A DNA stretch of 64,000 bases from an uncultured Ignisphaera sp. (GTDB lineage: Archaea; Thermoproteota; Thermoprotei_A; Sulfolobales; Ignisphaeraceae). The notes under the pieces were generated by a model. It saw only the letters and a program-made list of their open reading frames with translations, made no database searches and was not told where the DNA came from. Below are positions 45,683 through 58,006 of this stretch, one piece after another. The translations under genes were made by a program, and so were the position numbers. Location: contig CALJEI010000010.1 in NCBI GenBank assembly GCA_938074605.1, positions 25,531-89,530 of the forward strand. The letters run 5' to 3'. Each line of letters opens with the position of its first letter. Within the stretch, counting starts at the first letter, position 1.

Positions 45683-47599
45683 CTACAACCTCTCTAGCGC
45701 CTCTATGCCAAGTATCTTAAATGCTCCTCTAAGTATTTGATTTACGGCATATGTTATAATGAGCTTAGATTTTCTTAAACTTTCATTAGCTTCAAGTACT
45801 ATGGGCTCCTCGTCATACCATGAATTGAATTCGTCTGCTAGCTTTATTATGTATGTAGTTATTATTGATGGATCTAATTCAATATAGCTTCTATAGAATG
45901 TATCTGGATATTCAGAGAGTATTCTCACGAGTCTCCACCTTCTAGTGTTATTCTGTGTAAAGTATAGATCTGCTTCCTTAAGGATTTTACCCAAATTAAG
46001 GTCTATATCGAGTTCTCTAGCTTTTCTAAATACACCCTCTGTTCTAGCAAATGTATATAGTAGATATGGCGCTGAGTTTCGCTCAAAGTTTAGCACATTA
46101 TCCCAGGAGAACTTTACAGGTCTTGATGGAGTTACTGAAAGTAGATAGAATCTTACAGCTGCTATACCTACATTCTCTGCTATTTCTTCAGATTTCATAC
46201 CCCTTTTTTCAAGTTCTACTGATGCTCGTATTTTAGCCTCCTCCAATACGCTATCTAAGGTTACTATTCTCCCTCTTCTAGAACTCATTCTAGCACCTTC
46301 TATATTTACTATTTCATAGCTGTAGTGTATCAGATTCTCAGCCTCTCTATGATGTCCAAGCATATATAGTGCTAATCTAAGCTGTGCTTGTGGTAGTGTT
46401 TGTTCAGATGCAATGACATTTATAACTATATCGGCATTGTATTCTCTAAATTTCTTTATTGAATACGATATATCTCTAACTGTATAGAGTGAAGTACCAT
46501 CACTTCTTAAAAGAATTAGTGGTGGTATCTCTAAGCTTTTTGGTATTCTCAATCTATCTCTTATACCCTCTATGTTTAGAAGTTGTTTAAAGTCTATTGC
46601 TAATGTTCCCTTGTATTCAGATGAAATTCTTTTTAAGGCCTCTATAACTCTATCTACTTCTCCACTCCATACTAAATCGCTCTCCCAGTCCCATATATCT
46701 ATCTCGGCCTTGAATCTCTTGAGTGTTTGATTTATGCCTTCTATACATAGAGATACTGCTTTTCGTGCTAGCTCACTAATTTCTTTTTCCCCTTTCTCAT
46801 AGTCTTTCATGATTTTAGAGATTTCTCTCTCAACATCTACTTCCTTCAACTTATCTAATATTGTATCAAATATGTCTGGTGCTTGTTCTCTTAATCTTGC
46901 TGCATCTGCCAAAAGGCTGTCTAATTCTTTTTGTATCTCCCTCTTCTTCTCCTCGCTATACTCTAGCTCTAGTCTCTTCTTTAGGGATATTATCTCTATA
47001 ATTGTATTTGTTATTGCGTATATAAGCCCTATCCAGTGATCCGACTTTACATCCTTTGGGGGCTCTACATTGCTTAACTGCTTAATTCCTAGCGTAAGTA
47101 TAGCTACCTGTCTACCAACATCATTTATATAGAATCGTGTCTGAACATCATTGCCTACGGCTCTATTTATGTTTGCTATAAAGCTTCCTAATGCAGCATT
47201 TCTAGCTGCCCCTATATGTAGTGGATGAATAGGATTTGCAGAAACATACTCAACTACTACCCTCTTTTTCTTCTCCTCTTTATAAACTCCATACCCAGCC
47301 TTGCTAGCTATAATAGAGCTAAATACCAGTTCTGTAAATCTAGGTCTATTGAACCAAATATTCATATACATTCCAATGACGTCTACCTTCATTACATAGC
47401 TACAGTTTTCTACTGCCTTCACCACTCTATCGATATAGCTGCCCCCCTTTGGTAATTTGGATAGCACTATAGTTAGATCTCCATATTCTTCACGGGGAAT
47501 CGTAAACGCTCCCCTAATGGTGTTGGGCTCTATGCCCAGCTCCCTTGATATTTCTGTGGAAATACACTTTCTAACAATTTCAAGGGGATTTACAGCCAT
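45683..47599 (-). CDS. argS: arginyl-tRNA synthetase
   Basis: Class I synthetase, 638 aa. EYVSANPIHPLHIGAARNAALG is the HIGH motif (HIGA form), GARMSSRRGRIVTLDSVL is the KMSKS equivalent, and a C-terminal DALR anticodon domain (FNSWYDEEPIVL, NQILRGAFKILGIEALERL) ends the protein. The N-terminal Add-1 domain (residues 1-110) is present. ATG 47599; the upstream 104-aa gene ends two bases away. Confidence 0.95.
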   Translation of the reverse strand: MAVNPLEIVRKCISTEISRELGIEPNTIRGAFTIPREEYGDLTIVLSKLPKGGSYIDRVVKAVENCSYVMKVDVIGMYMNIWFNRPRFTELVFSSIIASKAGYGVYKEEKKKRVVVEYVSANPIHPLHIGAARNAALGSFIANINRAVGNDVQTRFYINDVGRQVAILTLGIKQLSNVEPPKDVKSDHWIGLIYAITNTIIEIISLKKRLELEYSEEKKREIQKELDSLLADAARLREQAPDIFDTILDKLKEVDVEREISKIMKDYEKGEKEISELARKAVSLCIEGINQTLKRFKAEIDIWDWESDLVWSGEVDRVIEALKRISSEYKGTLAIDFKQLLNIEGIRDRLRIPKSLEIPPLILLRSDGTSLYTVRDISYSIKKFREYNADIVINVIASEQTLPQAQLRLALYMLGHHREAENLIHYSYEIVNIEGARMSSRRGRIVTLDSVLEEAKIRASVELEKRGMKSEEIAENVGIAAVRFYLLSVTPSRPVKFSWDNVLNFERNSAPYLLYTFARTEGVFRKARELDIDLNLGKILKEADLYFTQNNTRRWRLVRILSEYPDTFYRSYIELDPSIITTYIIKLADEFNSWYDEEPIVLEANESLRKSKLIITYAVNQILRGAFKILGIEALERL

Positions 47600-47601
47600 A
47601 G

Positions 47602-47916
47602 CTATGTAACACCAAATTGAACTAGAGGGTCTTCAAAATCTACTGGAAGGGGTTTTCCAGCAGCTACAATCTCTTCATACCGTTTATCTAGAAAGCCTAT
47701 AAATATTGAACAGTTATCAAACTTACCGTCATATGGACACCTCTCGCCAAGTCTGAGGAAACAGAGCTTTTTCTTTCTATCATAGAATGGACAGAGTTTA
47801 TGATGTAGCTTAGCACTTTTCATCATCTTCTGTATCCAAATCCTCTTCTGGTCTTTTGATTTATCTACAGTTGTTTGCACTTGTCTATTTGATTCATTAT
47901 CCTCCAATGTGATCAC
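47602..47916 (-). CDS. small cysteine-rich protein upstream of argS
   Basis: 104 aa. LCPFYDRKKKLCFLRLGERCPYDGKFDNCSIF holds four cysteines that could form a metal site; the C-terminal VDFEDPLVQFGV is conserved-looking. Two bases separate it from argS, so one transcript. Shares the general C-x8-C plan with the 25.9 kb protein. Function unknown. Confidence 0.7.
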   Translation of the reverse strand: MITLEDNESNRQVQTTVDKSKDQKRIWIQKMMKSAKLHHKLCPFYDRKKKLCFLRLGERCPYDGKFDNCSIFIGFLDKRYEEIVAAGKPLPVDFEDPLVQFGVT

Positions 47917-48055
47917 CTATTATAGCAATGACATAATAATCTAGTTCTATCTTAACATAGGAGTATTATAAGCTAATATAGAAACAATATGTGATGGAAA
48001 ATTTACAATAGCATATAACGATGATAGAGAATAGCTATTGAACATGACAACATTT

Positions 48056-48103
48056 GAGCACTGTACAGACCCATTTGTACCTGGCCCCACTCCAAACATG
48101 GGC
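48056..48103 (-). other. 3' arm of the 23S rRNA processing stem
   Basis: 48 bases that are the near-exact reverse complement (about 40 of 48) of 51172-51219, enclosing 23S. In archaea such stems carry the bulge-helix-bulge cut by the EndA-type endonuclease. Confidence 0.8.
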
Positions 48104-51171
<3,068 letters not shown>

Positions 51172-51219
51172 GCCTATGTTTGGAGCGGGGCCAGTATGTA
51201 CTGGGCCTGTACAGTGCTC
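51172..51219 (-). other. 5' arm of the 23S rRNA processing stem
   Basis: Pairs with 48056-48103; the mismatches are scattered, as in natural processing stems. The agreement shows that both ends of the 23S gene come from the same operon. Confidence 0.8.
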
Positions 51220-51345
51220 ATCGGGTTAGAGAGGAAGTACCCCTTGCACACTTAGCCTGGGATCTATAAAGATCCCAAGCCGCACCATCTGGTGTCTACA
51301 GCCCACGGCTCTCACGTAGCCTACCCTGGGATGCCCATTTAGTTT
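51220..51345 (-). other. 16S-23S spacer with hairpin, no tRNA
   Basis: 126-base spacer lacking a tRNA gene, as usual in Crenarchaeota. It contains a perfect 8-bp hairpin TGGGATCT-loop-AGATCCCA at 51258-51277, a CACC/GGTG hairpin, and a stretch (near 51325-51335) complementary to the leader at 53120-53130. Confidence 0.7.
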
Positions 51346-51404
<59 letters not shown>

Positions 51405-51473
51405 ACGAAAGAGGGGTTCGACCCACCCTATCTGGGGATGCCAGACAGAGCAGGCCTCACCCCTCCCTCGCTT

Positions 51474-51527
<54 letters not shown>

Positions 51528-51781
51528 GTTGACGCGCGGTTACTAGGGATTCCACGTTCACGAGGGCGAGTTGCAGCCCTCGATCCCAACCACGACGGGG
51601 TTTCAGGGATTACCTCCCCCTTTCGGGGTCGGCACCCGCTGTCCCCGCCATTGTAGCCCGCGTGCAGCCCGGGGGTTTCGGGGCATGCTGACCTGCCGTG
51701 GCCCCCTCCTTCCTCCGCCTTACGGCGGCAGTCCCCCCAGAGTGCCCCGGCCCCTGGGGACCGGGTAGCAACTGGGGGCGG

Positions 51782-51814
<33 letters not shown>

Positions 51815-51820
51815 CTCACG

Positions 51821-51853
<33 letters not shown>

Positions 51854-51942
51854 AGCGCGTCGGGCAAGGTCGTTAGCCTGGCCGTCATCCTGCTGTCGCC
51901 CCCGGTAAGATTCCTGGCGTTGACTCCAATTAAGCCGCAGGC

Positions 51943-52097
<155 letters not shown>

Positions 52098-52204
52098 TTT
52101 CAGCCTTGCGGCCGTACTCCCCAGGCGGCGGGCTTAATGGCTTCCCTGCGGCACTGGAGAGGCTCTAAGCCCCTCCAACACCTAGCCCGCATCGTTTACA
52201 GCCG

Positions 52205-52269
<65 letters not shown>

Positions 52270-52323
52270 CAGCCGAGCGCCTTCGCCACTGGTGGTCCTC
52301 CCGGGATTATAGGATTTCGCCCC

Positions 52324-52370
52324 ATGGGGTGGGGGGTGAGCATTAATTACATCAAGGCTCATGCCCCCAT
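52324..52370 (-). other. 47-base structured insert in 16S near E. coli position 690
   Basis: Between GGGGTA and GGGGCGAAATCC of the RNA strand, where archaeal 16S normally has no extra bases. It begins ATGGGGGCATGAGC and ends GCTCACCCCCCACCCCAT, so the ends pair into a hairpin. Either a tiny intron or an expanded helix. Confidence 0.65.
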
Positions 52371-52509
52371 TACCCCGGGAGTACCCTCGGCCTCTCCCGC
52401 CCCCTAGCCTAGCAGTATCCCCTCCACCCCCCCAGTTGAGCCGGGGTCTTTAGGAGGGGACTTGCTAGGCCGGCTACGGGCGCTTTAGGCCCAATAACCG
52501 TCCCGACCA

Positions 52510-52532
52510 GTCGCGCCGAGCTCCGGCTCGGT
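52510..52532 (-). other. 23-base hairpin insert in 16S near E. coli position 545-548
   Basis: Lies just after CAGCCCCGCGAG and before TGGTCGGGAC in the RNA strand. CCGAGC-CGGA-GCTCGG forms a 6-bp hairpin. Position 548 is reported as an archaeal intron site, so it may be an intron scar or a helix extension. Confidence 0.5.
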
Positions 52533-52569
<37 letters not shown>

Positions 52570-52668
52570 ACTTGCCCCCCGCTTATTCCCCCGCCTTTTT
52601 AGAGCGGGGAAAAGCCTCCAAACGGAGGCACTCGGGGTGACCCCGTCACGGTTTCCCGCATTGCGGAG

Positions 52669-52719
<51 letters not shown>

Positions 52720-52720
52720 T

Positions 52721-52756
<36 letters not shown>

Positions 52757-52928
52757 AGGCTTGGCGGGCCATTACCCCGCCAACTACCTGATGGGCCGCA
52801 GCCCCATCCTCAGGCGGTGTAGAGGCGGTAGCCCCCTCTACACCCTTTCGGTGGAGGACCCTTCCAGGCGCCTCCACCTATTGGGGATTAGCTTCAGTTT
52901 CCCGAAGTTATCCCCATCCTGAGGGTAG

Positions 52929-52963
<35 letters not shown>

Positions 52964-53007
52964 CTCAGCAGAGGGGCGTACGACTCCCATGGCTTAGCCT
53001 CACCCCG

Positions 53008-53038
<31 letters not shown>

Positions 53039-53040
53039 GT

Positions 53041-53180
53041 TCGGCCGCAAGGGTGAGCAGCCCAGGATCTATTGCATAGAGCATGTATATGCGCTGCCCA
53101 ACCCACGTTAGACCTAAGGTTCCCAGGGATAGAGTTCCCCGGGGTTCTTAGGTCCCCACATCATTATTAGCTTAGTGCGC
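53041..53180 (-). other. 16S leader
   Basis: About 140 bases between the expected transcription start and the 16S 5' end; contains two hairpins (ACCTAAG/CTTAGGT around 53110-53152, and GGGCAGC/GCTGCTC around 53055-53105) and the partner of the spacer segment that should form the 16S processing stem. Confidence 0.6.
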
Positions 53181-53202
53181 AATACTAGTATTATCTCGGA
53201 GG

Positions 53203-53212
53203 GTTTATATAC
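53203..53212 (-). promoter_or_regulatory. rRNA operon TATA box
   Basis: Minus-strand CGTATATAAACC about 25 bases upstream of the expected start near 53180. Strong, canonical archaeal TATA element; the upstream bases (purine-rich on the minus strand) could be the BRE. Regulates the whole 16S-23S operon. Confidence 0.7.
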
Positions 53213-53216
53213 GTTA

Positions 53217-53400
53217 TCCCCGCGGCTGGAGGTAAGCCATTCATCCATCCGGGCTAAGCCGGCGTCTAAGCCACGCCGCCGCCGGGTAGCCGCGGGGTCA
53301 CTAGCAATCTTACCTAGAGAGGGTATTAAAAATGAATGGCTACTGGCGAATTGCTCTAAAGCCCGGAGCCCAGGGGGCCTCCAGCCTTGCCGCTGCACTT
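53217..53400. other. GC-rich self-complementary region upstream of the rRNA promoter
   Basis: Contains a perfect 10-bp pair CCCCGCGGCT (from 53219) and AGCCGCGGGG (ending about 53298), so a stem-loop of about 80 bases, and a second overlapping inverted repeat: GGCTGGAGGTAAGCCATTCAT near 53223-53246 recurs inverted near 53331-53390, split by about 35 bases. No ORF of credible coding character. GC-rich stems in a hyperthermophile suggest a structured RNA or operator; I cannot match it to SRP, RNase P, 5S or tRNA. Confidence 0.45.
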
Positions 53401-53522
53401 AAAGCACTGTGCGAAGTTTACTGCTTCAGGCATTAGTTGCTCAATAAAAGGAGTTCTATTTAGAATTAAAATGGTATAGATTAGAGTAGAGCTATCGTGA
53501 AGAATCTCTGTGGCGAAACCCC
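53401..53522. other. spacer upstream of the aldolase gene
   Basis: AT-richer spacer with possible promoter elements; nothing firm. Confidence 0.4.
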
Positions 53523-54395
53523 ATGTATGGAGGAGTCATAGTCCCAGTAATTACTCCAACTAGGAATGGAGTGCTGTATGAAGAGGGGCTGAGGAACGTC
53601 GTCAACTTCCTGGTTGAAAAAGGCGTTCACGGATTCTTCATTGCGGGAACCTATGGGCTGGGTCCAGCGATGAGCGTGGGGGAGAGGAAGAGAGTAGCTG
53701 AAGTAGTTGTAGATGAAGTGCGGGGAAGCAATACCACAATAGTAATGGTTGGCTCACCAAACATAGAGGACTCCATTGAATTAGCCAAGCACGCCCAGGA
53801 CATTGGCGCTGACGCCATAAGCAGCGTCCCCCCATTCTACTACGCCTACGACGAGAAATCAATCCTATCCTTCTTTAAAGCACTACTCAGCAGCGTCAGC
53901 ATCCCAGTATTTGCATACAATAATCCAGCCCGCACAGGCAACACACTGTCCGCTAAGCTGCTCAACAAGCTAGCTAATGAAGGCGTAGCGGGGTTAAAGG
54001 ACTCAAGCTTCGACATAATAAAGTTCTACGAATTCATAACTGCCGTGGAGAGAAAGGACTTCATATTCATAATTGGAACAGAGGCATTAATGCTCCCCGG
54101 CATTCTTGCTGGAGCACGAGGCTGCATATCGGGGCTCGCAAACGCATTCCCCGAAATAGTGCTGGAGGAGTACGAATTGATAAGGCAGAAGAGATATGAG
54201 GAGGCCTCCCTAAAACAGCTTCAAATAATAAGGATTAGGGAAGCCATCCACAACGTTCCAACGATATCCGCTATATTCCAGATCCTGAAGATGAGGGGCA
54301 TTGATGTAGGGAATCCAAAGCCACCCTATAGAAGCCTTGAGGAACACGAAGTAAGGGCTCTAGAGAAGTCTTTGAAAGCACTTAACGTCCTATGA
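53523..54395 (+). CDS. DapA/KDG-aldolase family lyase
   Basis: Class I aldolase of the dihydrodipicolinate synthase/N-acetylneuraminate lyase family, 290 aa. GVIVPVITPTRNGVLYEEGL opens the barrel; FAYNNPARTG carries the catalytic tyrosine and GLKDSS the Schiff-base lysine (about residue 160). The phosphate-binding stretch reads GTYGLGPAMS rather than GTTGE, which is closer to crenarchaeal 2-keto-3-deoxygluconate aldolases than to DapA, so I favour KDG/KDPG aldolase of a branched Entner-Doudoroff route. ATG at 53523; no ribosome-binding site seen, so possibly leaderless. GC content is clearly higher than in genes left of the rRNA. Confidence 0.85.
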   Translation: MYGGVIVPVITPTRNGVLYEEGLRNVVNFLVEKGVHGFFIAGTYGLGPAMSVGERKRVAEVVVDEVRGSNTTIVMVGSPNIEDSIELAKHAQDIGADAISSVPPFYYAYDEKSILSFFKALLSSVSIPVFAYNNPARTGNTLSAKLLNKLANEGVAGLKDSSFDIIKFYEFITAVERKDFIFIIGTEALMLPGILAGARGCISGLANAFPEIVLEEYELIRQKRYEEASLKQLQIIRIREAIHNVPTISAIFQILKMRGIDVGNPKPPYRSLEEHEVRALEKSLKALNVL

Positions 54396-55142
54396 AACAA
54401 CTATATGTGTAGAACAAGTCGCATACTATATTATTAAGAAAGGCTGCCCCTAGTGAAACGCCGAGGGCTAGATTGCCCGAACTCCTTAACACTAGCTTCT
54501 TTTACCTAAGAATATCCAACATATTTCCGCGAGACACTGATGACATTGTGTTGAGAGGAGCTGAGTCAAGCGTCCGCTGAAGCCTAAGTATGGCTTCACT
54601 ATAGAGATCCTCTATGTAACCATAGATTAAACTGTTGGCCAACGATCTTTGTGATGAAGTCAAGCTCTTTCCACAATTAATGATTGAATATCTAATGGTG
54701 AAAGAGTCTACTAGTTTCCTACGTGATTTCTTTCATTAAAGCTCAATGAAATGTGTTATGGGGTTCGTGCAGTGAAGCAAACAGTACTGGCTAATAAAGT
54801 CGTAAGCTCCCAAGATCCAGGTCCTGCGAACTCTCACATGCACTTAGCAGCTATGCCGCCCCCCTGGCTATATGAAGTATCAATATCGTTTCCAAACGAT
54901 ATTGATTACGCTCTAATAGATCCTGAAAAAGCAGCACATGAATTATCACTATAGCTTCTGGGGAAAAGCTTGCTTAGATGCTACTACTAAAGACTATGGT
55001 AGAAATATAAAGTTCACTGAATTAGTTCTTGAAAAAGTACCTACTGCAAACTCAATCCTTGTAACAGGATTTGATAGAGGCATATACCTACATCTAGATC
55101 ACTTTCCTGAACGCTTCTCTTCATCTAAAGTTTAATGGCTTA
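54396..55142. other. 747-base region with two short frames, probably non-coding or decayed
   Basis: Two overlapping frames, 54751-54954 (67 codons) and 54938-55135 (65 codons), could be pieces of one gene split by a frameshift (a run from SHMHLAAMPPPWLYEVSISFPNDIDYALIDPEKAAHE to LVLEKVPTANSILVTGFDRGIYLH). I recognise no family. The rest is empty. Confidence 0.4.
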
Positions 55143-55217
55143 TGGGCCCGCTGGGATTTGAACCCAGGGCCTCCGCCTTGTAAGGGCGGCGTCCAAACCA
55201 GGCTAGACGACGGGCCC
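55143..55217 (-). tRNA. tRNA-Val (TAC)
   Basis: Acceptor GGGCCCG/CGGGCCC, D arm GTCT...GGAC, anticodon stem CCGCC/GGCGG with loop CTTACAA (anticodon TAC), T arm CTGGG-TTCAAAT-CCCAG, discriminator A; no CCA encoded and no intron. Sits in the gap before the radical SAM gene on the opposite strand. Confidence 0.92.
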
Positions 55218-55402
55218 CATTACTTTCTATTAACTTAAGCAGCTTCCTAATAAGTTCTATTGGTAGTGTTAACCAATACCCTATGGATTGTGAATGCATA
55301 GATCTAGGGATTCTGACGCAGCCTTAGCTCTCTATAGATGCATGGCCTTCTTGATAAAGCTTATTATTTAGATTCTTTAGTCATAGCTCTAGGAGTGGTG
55401 TA

Positions 55403-57115
55403 GTGTCTGTGGTTGACAAGTACTCCTTAAGCTTGCCTAAGCACGCTGGGGAAATATCTCCTACAATCCCCGCAGTACGTGGAGGCGAGGAGCTAAAGTG
55501 GGTTACGCAAAGCATCTGCCCCTACTGCTATAGGTTGCTTCCAGCAATAGTTGTTGAGAGGGAGGGCAGGCTCTACATTAGGAAGACGTGCCCTGAGCAC
55601 GGGGAAGTAGAAGAACTCTACTGGGGGGACGTTAAGCTATACAAGAAGTTCTTGAAGTGGGAGAGCGAGGGCAGGGGGCCTAGAACTATATATACTCCGC
55701 TGACTCAGCCGTGTCCATTTAGCTGCGGCCTATGCCCACTGCACAAGAATCACACAGCTCTCATAAACATGGTTGTTACAAATAGGTGTAACTTAAGCTG
55801 TTGGTACTGCTTCTACTATGCTGATAAAGCGGGCTACGTCTATGAACCGAGGATCGAGGACTTATTAAACATAGTTAGATCTGCTAGAAGACAAGCTGTC
55901 TCAATAGCAGTCCAGCTGACTGGTGGAGAGCCTACTTTAAGAGAGGACTTAATTGACATAGTGAAGGCCCTTAGAATGGAGGGAGTGAGGCACATTCAGC
56001 TGAACACTAATGGATTAAAGTTCGCTGAACTATACCTAGGTGATCCAGGGAAAGCAGCGGAGTACGTTGGAGAACTGAGGAGGGCTGGAGTAAACACTGT
56101 TTACATGAGTTTCGATGGAGTCACTCCAGTGACAAACTGGAAGAACCACTGGGAGGCTCCATACATCCTCGAAGTATTTAGAGAAGCTGGCATGACTAGC
56201 GCAGTCCTAGTTCCAACAGTCATAAGGGGGGTCAACGACCACGAGTTGGGGGCAATAGTGTTCTTTGCAGCAAAACACATAGATGTAGTAAGAGGAGTGA
56301 ACTTCCAGCCCGTTAGCTTGACTGGAATGATGAAGAGGTTTGAGAGGGAGAAATACAGGATAACTATACCTGAAGTAATAAAGAGAATTGAGGAACAGAC
56401 TGGCGGAATGATAGATGAAGAGGCTTGGTACCCTGTCCCAATAACGTCAGCTTTCTCAAGAGTCATAGAGGGCATTAGCGGCAAATTCAAGTTTGAAATG
56501 GACAACCACCCCTTATGTGGAGCTGCAACCTATGTATATGTAGAGAGAAGCCGCAGCAAGGCTTCTCTAACTCCAGTGACGCGCTTTATAGATGTTGAAG
56601 GACTCTTCGAGTACTTTGAGGAAAGATGGGAGGATTTAGTTAAGGGATCCAGTAGATTAGCCGTAGGCTTGAGGATCATTTCATCTATAAAGAAGTTCAT
56701 CGACGACGCCGAGAAGCCGAAGGACTTGGACTTAGGGAAACTCCTCTTCAACGTAATTGTTAGAAGGAACTATGAAGCTCTAGGCGAAATACACTATAAA
56801 CTACTCTTCCTCGGAATAATGCACTTCATGGATCTCTACAACTACGATGTGCAGAGAGTGATGAGGTGCAATATACACTATGGACTCCCGGATGGAAGGC
56901 TAATACCGTTCTGCACATTCAACATACTTGAAGACGTGTACAGGGAGGTTGAGCAGAAGAACTATGGAGTAAGCCTAAGCGAGTACGTTAAAAGACACGG
57001 GTTGCCGGAGGGCTTCTCAGCGCAAAAGTACGTTAGAGATAGAGGTAGGCTGGAGTCAACAGAGATCTATAGGAGGGCTTATGAAGGAGTTATTAGCCAA
57101 GCAACCCCTCCATAG
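55403..57115 (+). CDS. tes: radical SAM enzyme, tetraether synthase (Tes)-like
   Basis: 570 aa. N-terminal zinc-binding-like ICPYCYRLLP and TCPEHGEVEELYWGD, then a CxxCPxH segment (CPFSCGLCPLHKNH), the radical SAM triad CNLSCWYC (about residues 131-138), LTGGEPTLREDLIDIV and LNTNGLKF. This layout matches the MJ0619/Tes family that joins archaeol tails into tetraether lipids (GDGT). GTG start at 55403 with AGGAGTGGTG upstream. Related enzymes that make other cross-links (GMGT) or ring modifications share the core, so the exact product is inference. Stands alone between tRNA genes. Confidence 0.78.
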   Translation: MSVVDKYSLSLPKHAGEISPTIPAVRGGEELKWVTQSICPYCYRLLPAIVVEREGRLYIRKTCPEHGEVEELYWGDVKLYKKFLKWESEGRGPRTIYTPLTQPCPFSCGLCPLHKNHTALINMVVTNRCNLSCWYCFYYADKAGYVYEPRIEDLLNIVRSARRQAVSIAVQLTGGEPTLREDLIDIVKALRMEGVRHIQLNTNGLKFAELYLGDPGKAAEYVGELRRAGVNTVYMSFDGVTPVTNWKNHWEAPYILEVFREAGMTSAVLVPTVIRGVNDHELGAIVFFAAKHIDVVRGVNFQPVSLTGMMKRFEREKYRITIPEVIKRIEEQTGGMIDEEAWYPVPITSAFSRVIEGISGKFKFEMDNHPLCGAATYVYVERSRSKASLTPVTRFIDVEGLFEYFEERWEDLVKGSSRLAVGLRIISSIKKFIDDAEKPKDLDLGKLLFNVIVRRNYEALGEIHYKLLFLGIMHFMDLYNYDVQRVMRCNIHYGLPDGRLIPFCTFNILEDVYREVEQKNYGVSLSEYVKRHGLPEGFSAQKYVRDRGRLESTEIYRRAYEGVISQATPP

Positions 57116-57190
57116 GCTTAAGCGAATTCATTGTGGAAACCACTTAATTAATAAATAAAAGCCAGAGCGATATATTCATAGAAGTTGAGC

Positions 57191-57263
57191 AGCCGGGTCG
57201 TCTAGCGGCCAAGGATGCGGGGCTCTGGCCCCCGTGACCGGGGTTCGAATCCCCGCCCGGCTA
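57191..57263 (+). tRNA. tRNA-Gln (CTG), second copy
   Basis: Base-for-base identical to 38036-38108, but with no encoded CCA after the discriminator A (next bases TTGG). Duplicate identical isoacceptors are rare in small archaeal genomes. Six bases separate it from tRNA-Thr. Confidence 0.93.
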
Positions 57264-57268
57264 TTGGA

Positions 57269-57372
57269 GCCGCCGTAGCTCAGCCCGGTGGAGCGCCGGC
57301 CTTGTACGGTGAATAGAGTCCGTGGTCGCCTGAGTAAGCCGGTGGACGCGGGTTCAAATCCCGCCGGCGGCT
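57269..57372 (+). tRNA. tRNA-Thr (TGT) with a 30-base intron
   Basis: Acceptor GCCGCCG/CGGCGGC, anticodon stem CCGGC/GCCGG, anticodon TGT in CTTGTA, T arm GCGGG-TTCAAAT-CCCGC, discriminator T. An insertion at 57307-57336 falls between positions 37 and 38, the canonical intron site, and can form a bulge-helix-bulge. EndA for its removal is encoded at 42.7 kb (other side of the rRNA). Confidence 0.88.
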
Positions 57373-57396
57373 CTTAAGCTGCATTGCCTTAAGTCT

Positions 57397-57882
57397 CTAC
57401 GGGGGTTTATGCGCTCCCTCAATTCTTTTAGCTTCTTCAACTATGTGGGGAATTGCTTCGATCAATAAGTCTAAGCCTAGCTTAACTGCTTTGGGGGAGC
57501 CTGGCATAACGGCTACAGGGCAGAGTCCAACTAAGTATAGTTCAGCTCTAGTGAATATAGCCTTAGCTCCCTCAGCTTGGTAAGTTAGGTGCCTAAATAT
57601 TTCGCCAAAGCCAGGCATCTTCCTCCAAGAGATCTTCTCAACGACGTCTATGCTTAAGTCCCTTGGACTCGGGCCCGTTCCCCCAATAACTATGATTGCG
57701 TCAACTGCTTGAGATAGATCTATTAAGGCCTTCACCAACAATTTGTAGTCATTGGGTAAAACCAACTTTTCTACGACCGCATGGCCTAGCTTAGTCAGTC
57801 TTTCTACAGCAATTGCGCCACTCTCATCAACCCCCCCTTGATAGTAAATGCTGTCGCTTACTACGACGATAGCCCACTTCAT
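57397..57882 (-). CDS. moaB: molybdenum cofactor protein MoaB/MogA
   Basis: 161 aa. Adenylylates molybdopterin before metal insertion. IIVIGGTGPSPRDLSIDV is the diagnostic GGTG loop (about residues 66-80), with YDESGAIAVERL-type N-terminal helix and VAVMPGSPKAVKLGLD near the end. ATG at 57882, divergent from moeA, sharing the 57883-58006 promoter region. Confidence 0.92.
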   Translation of the reverse strand: MKWAIVVVSDSIYYQGGVDESGAIAVERLTKLGHAVVEKLVLPNDYKLLVKALIDLSQAVDAIIVIGGTGPSPRDLSIDVVEKISWRKMPGFGEIFRHLTYQAEGAKAIFTRAELYLVGLCPVAVMPGSPKAVKLGLDLLIEAIPHIVEEAKRIEGAHKPP

Positions 57883-58006
57883 TTAACCACCCGTTTTACT
57901 CCATGGAATTGTCCAACTCTATATTGTTGAGAAAACTAATAAGGTTTAAAGAGAGCGGAGACCGTAACGACAGCATGGATGTTCCCCGGGGAAAGCAGGT
58001 GTAGTT

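Noticed and set aside
47960..48056. C/D-like motif (GATGATAG ... TTGA) before the 23S stem
   Set aside because: The C' box and second D box are missing or out of spacing; I take it as chance in AT-rich DNA.
54530..54600. CTGATGA followed by CTGA near 54537-54590
   Set aside because: Guide spacings do not fit the C/D architecture (7 or 17 nt and no C' box), unlike the loci on the left.
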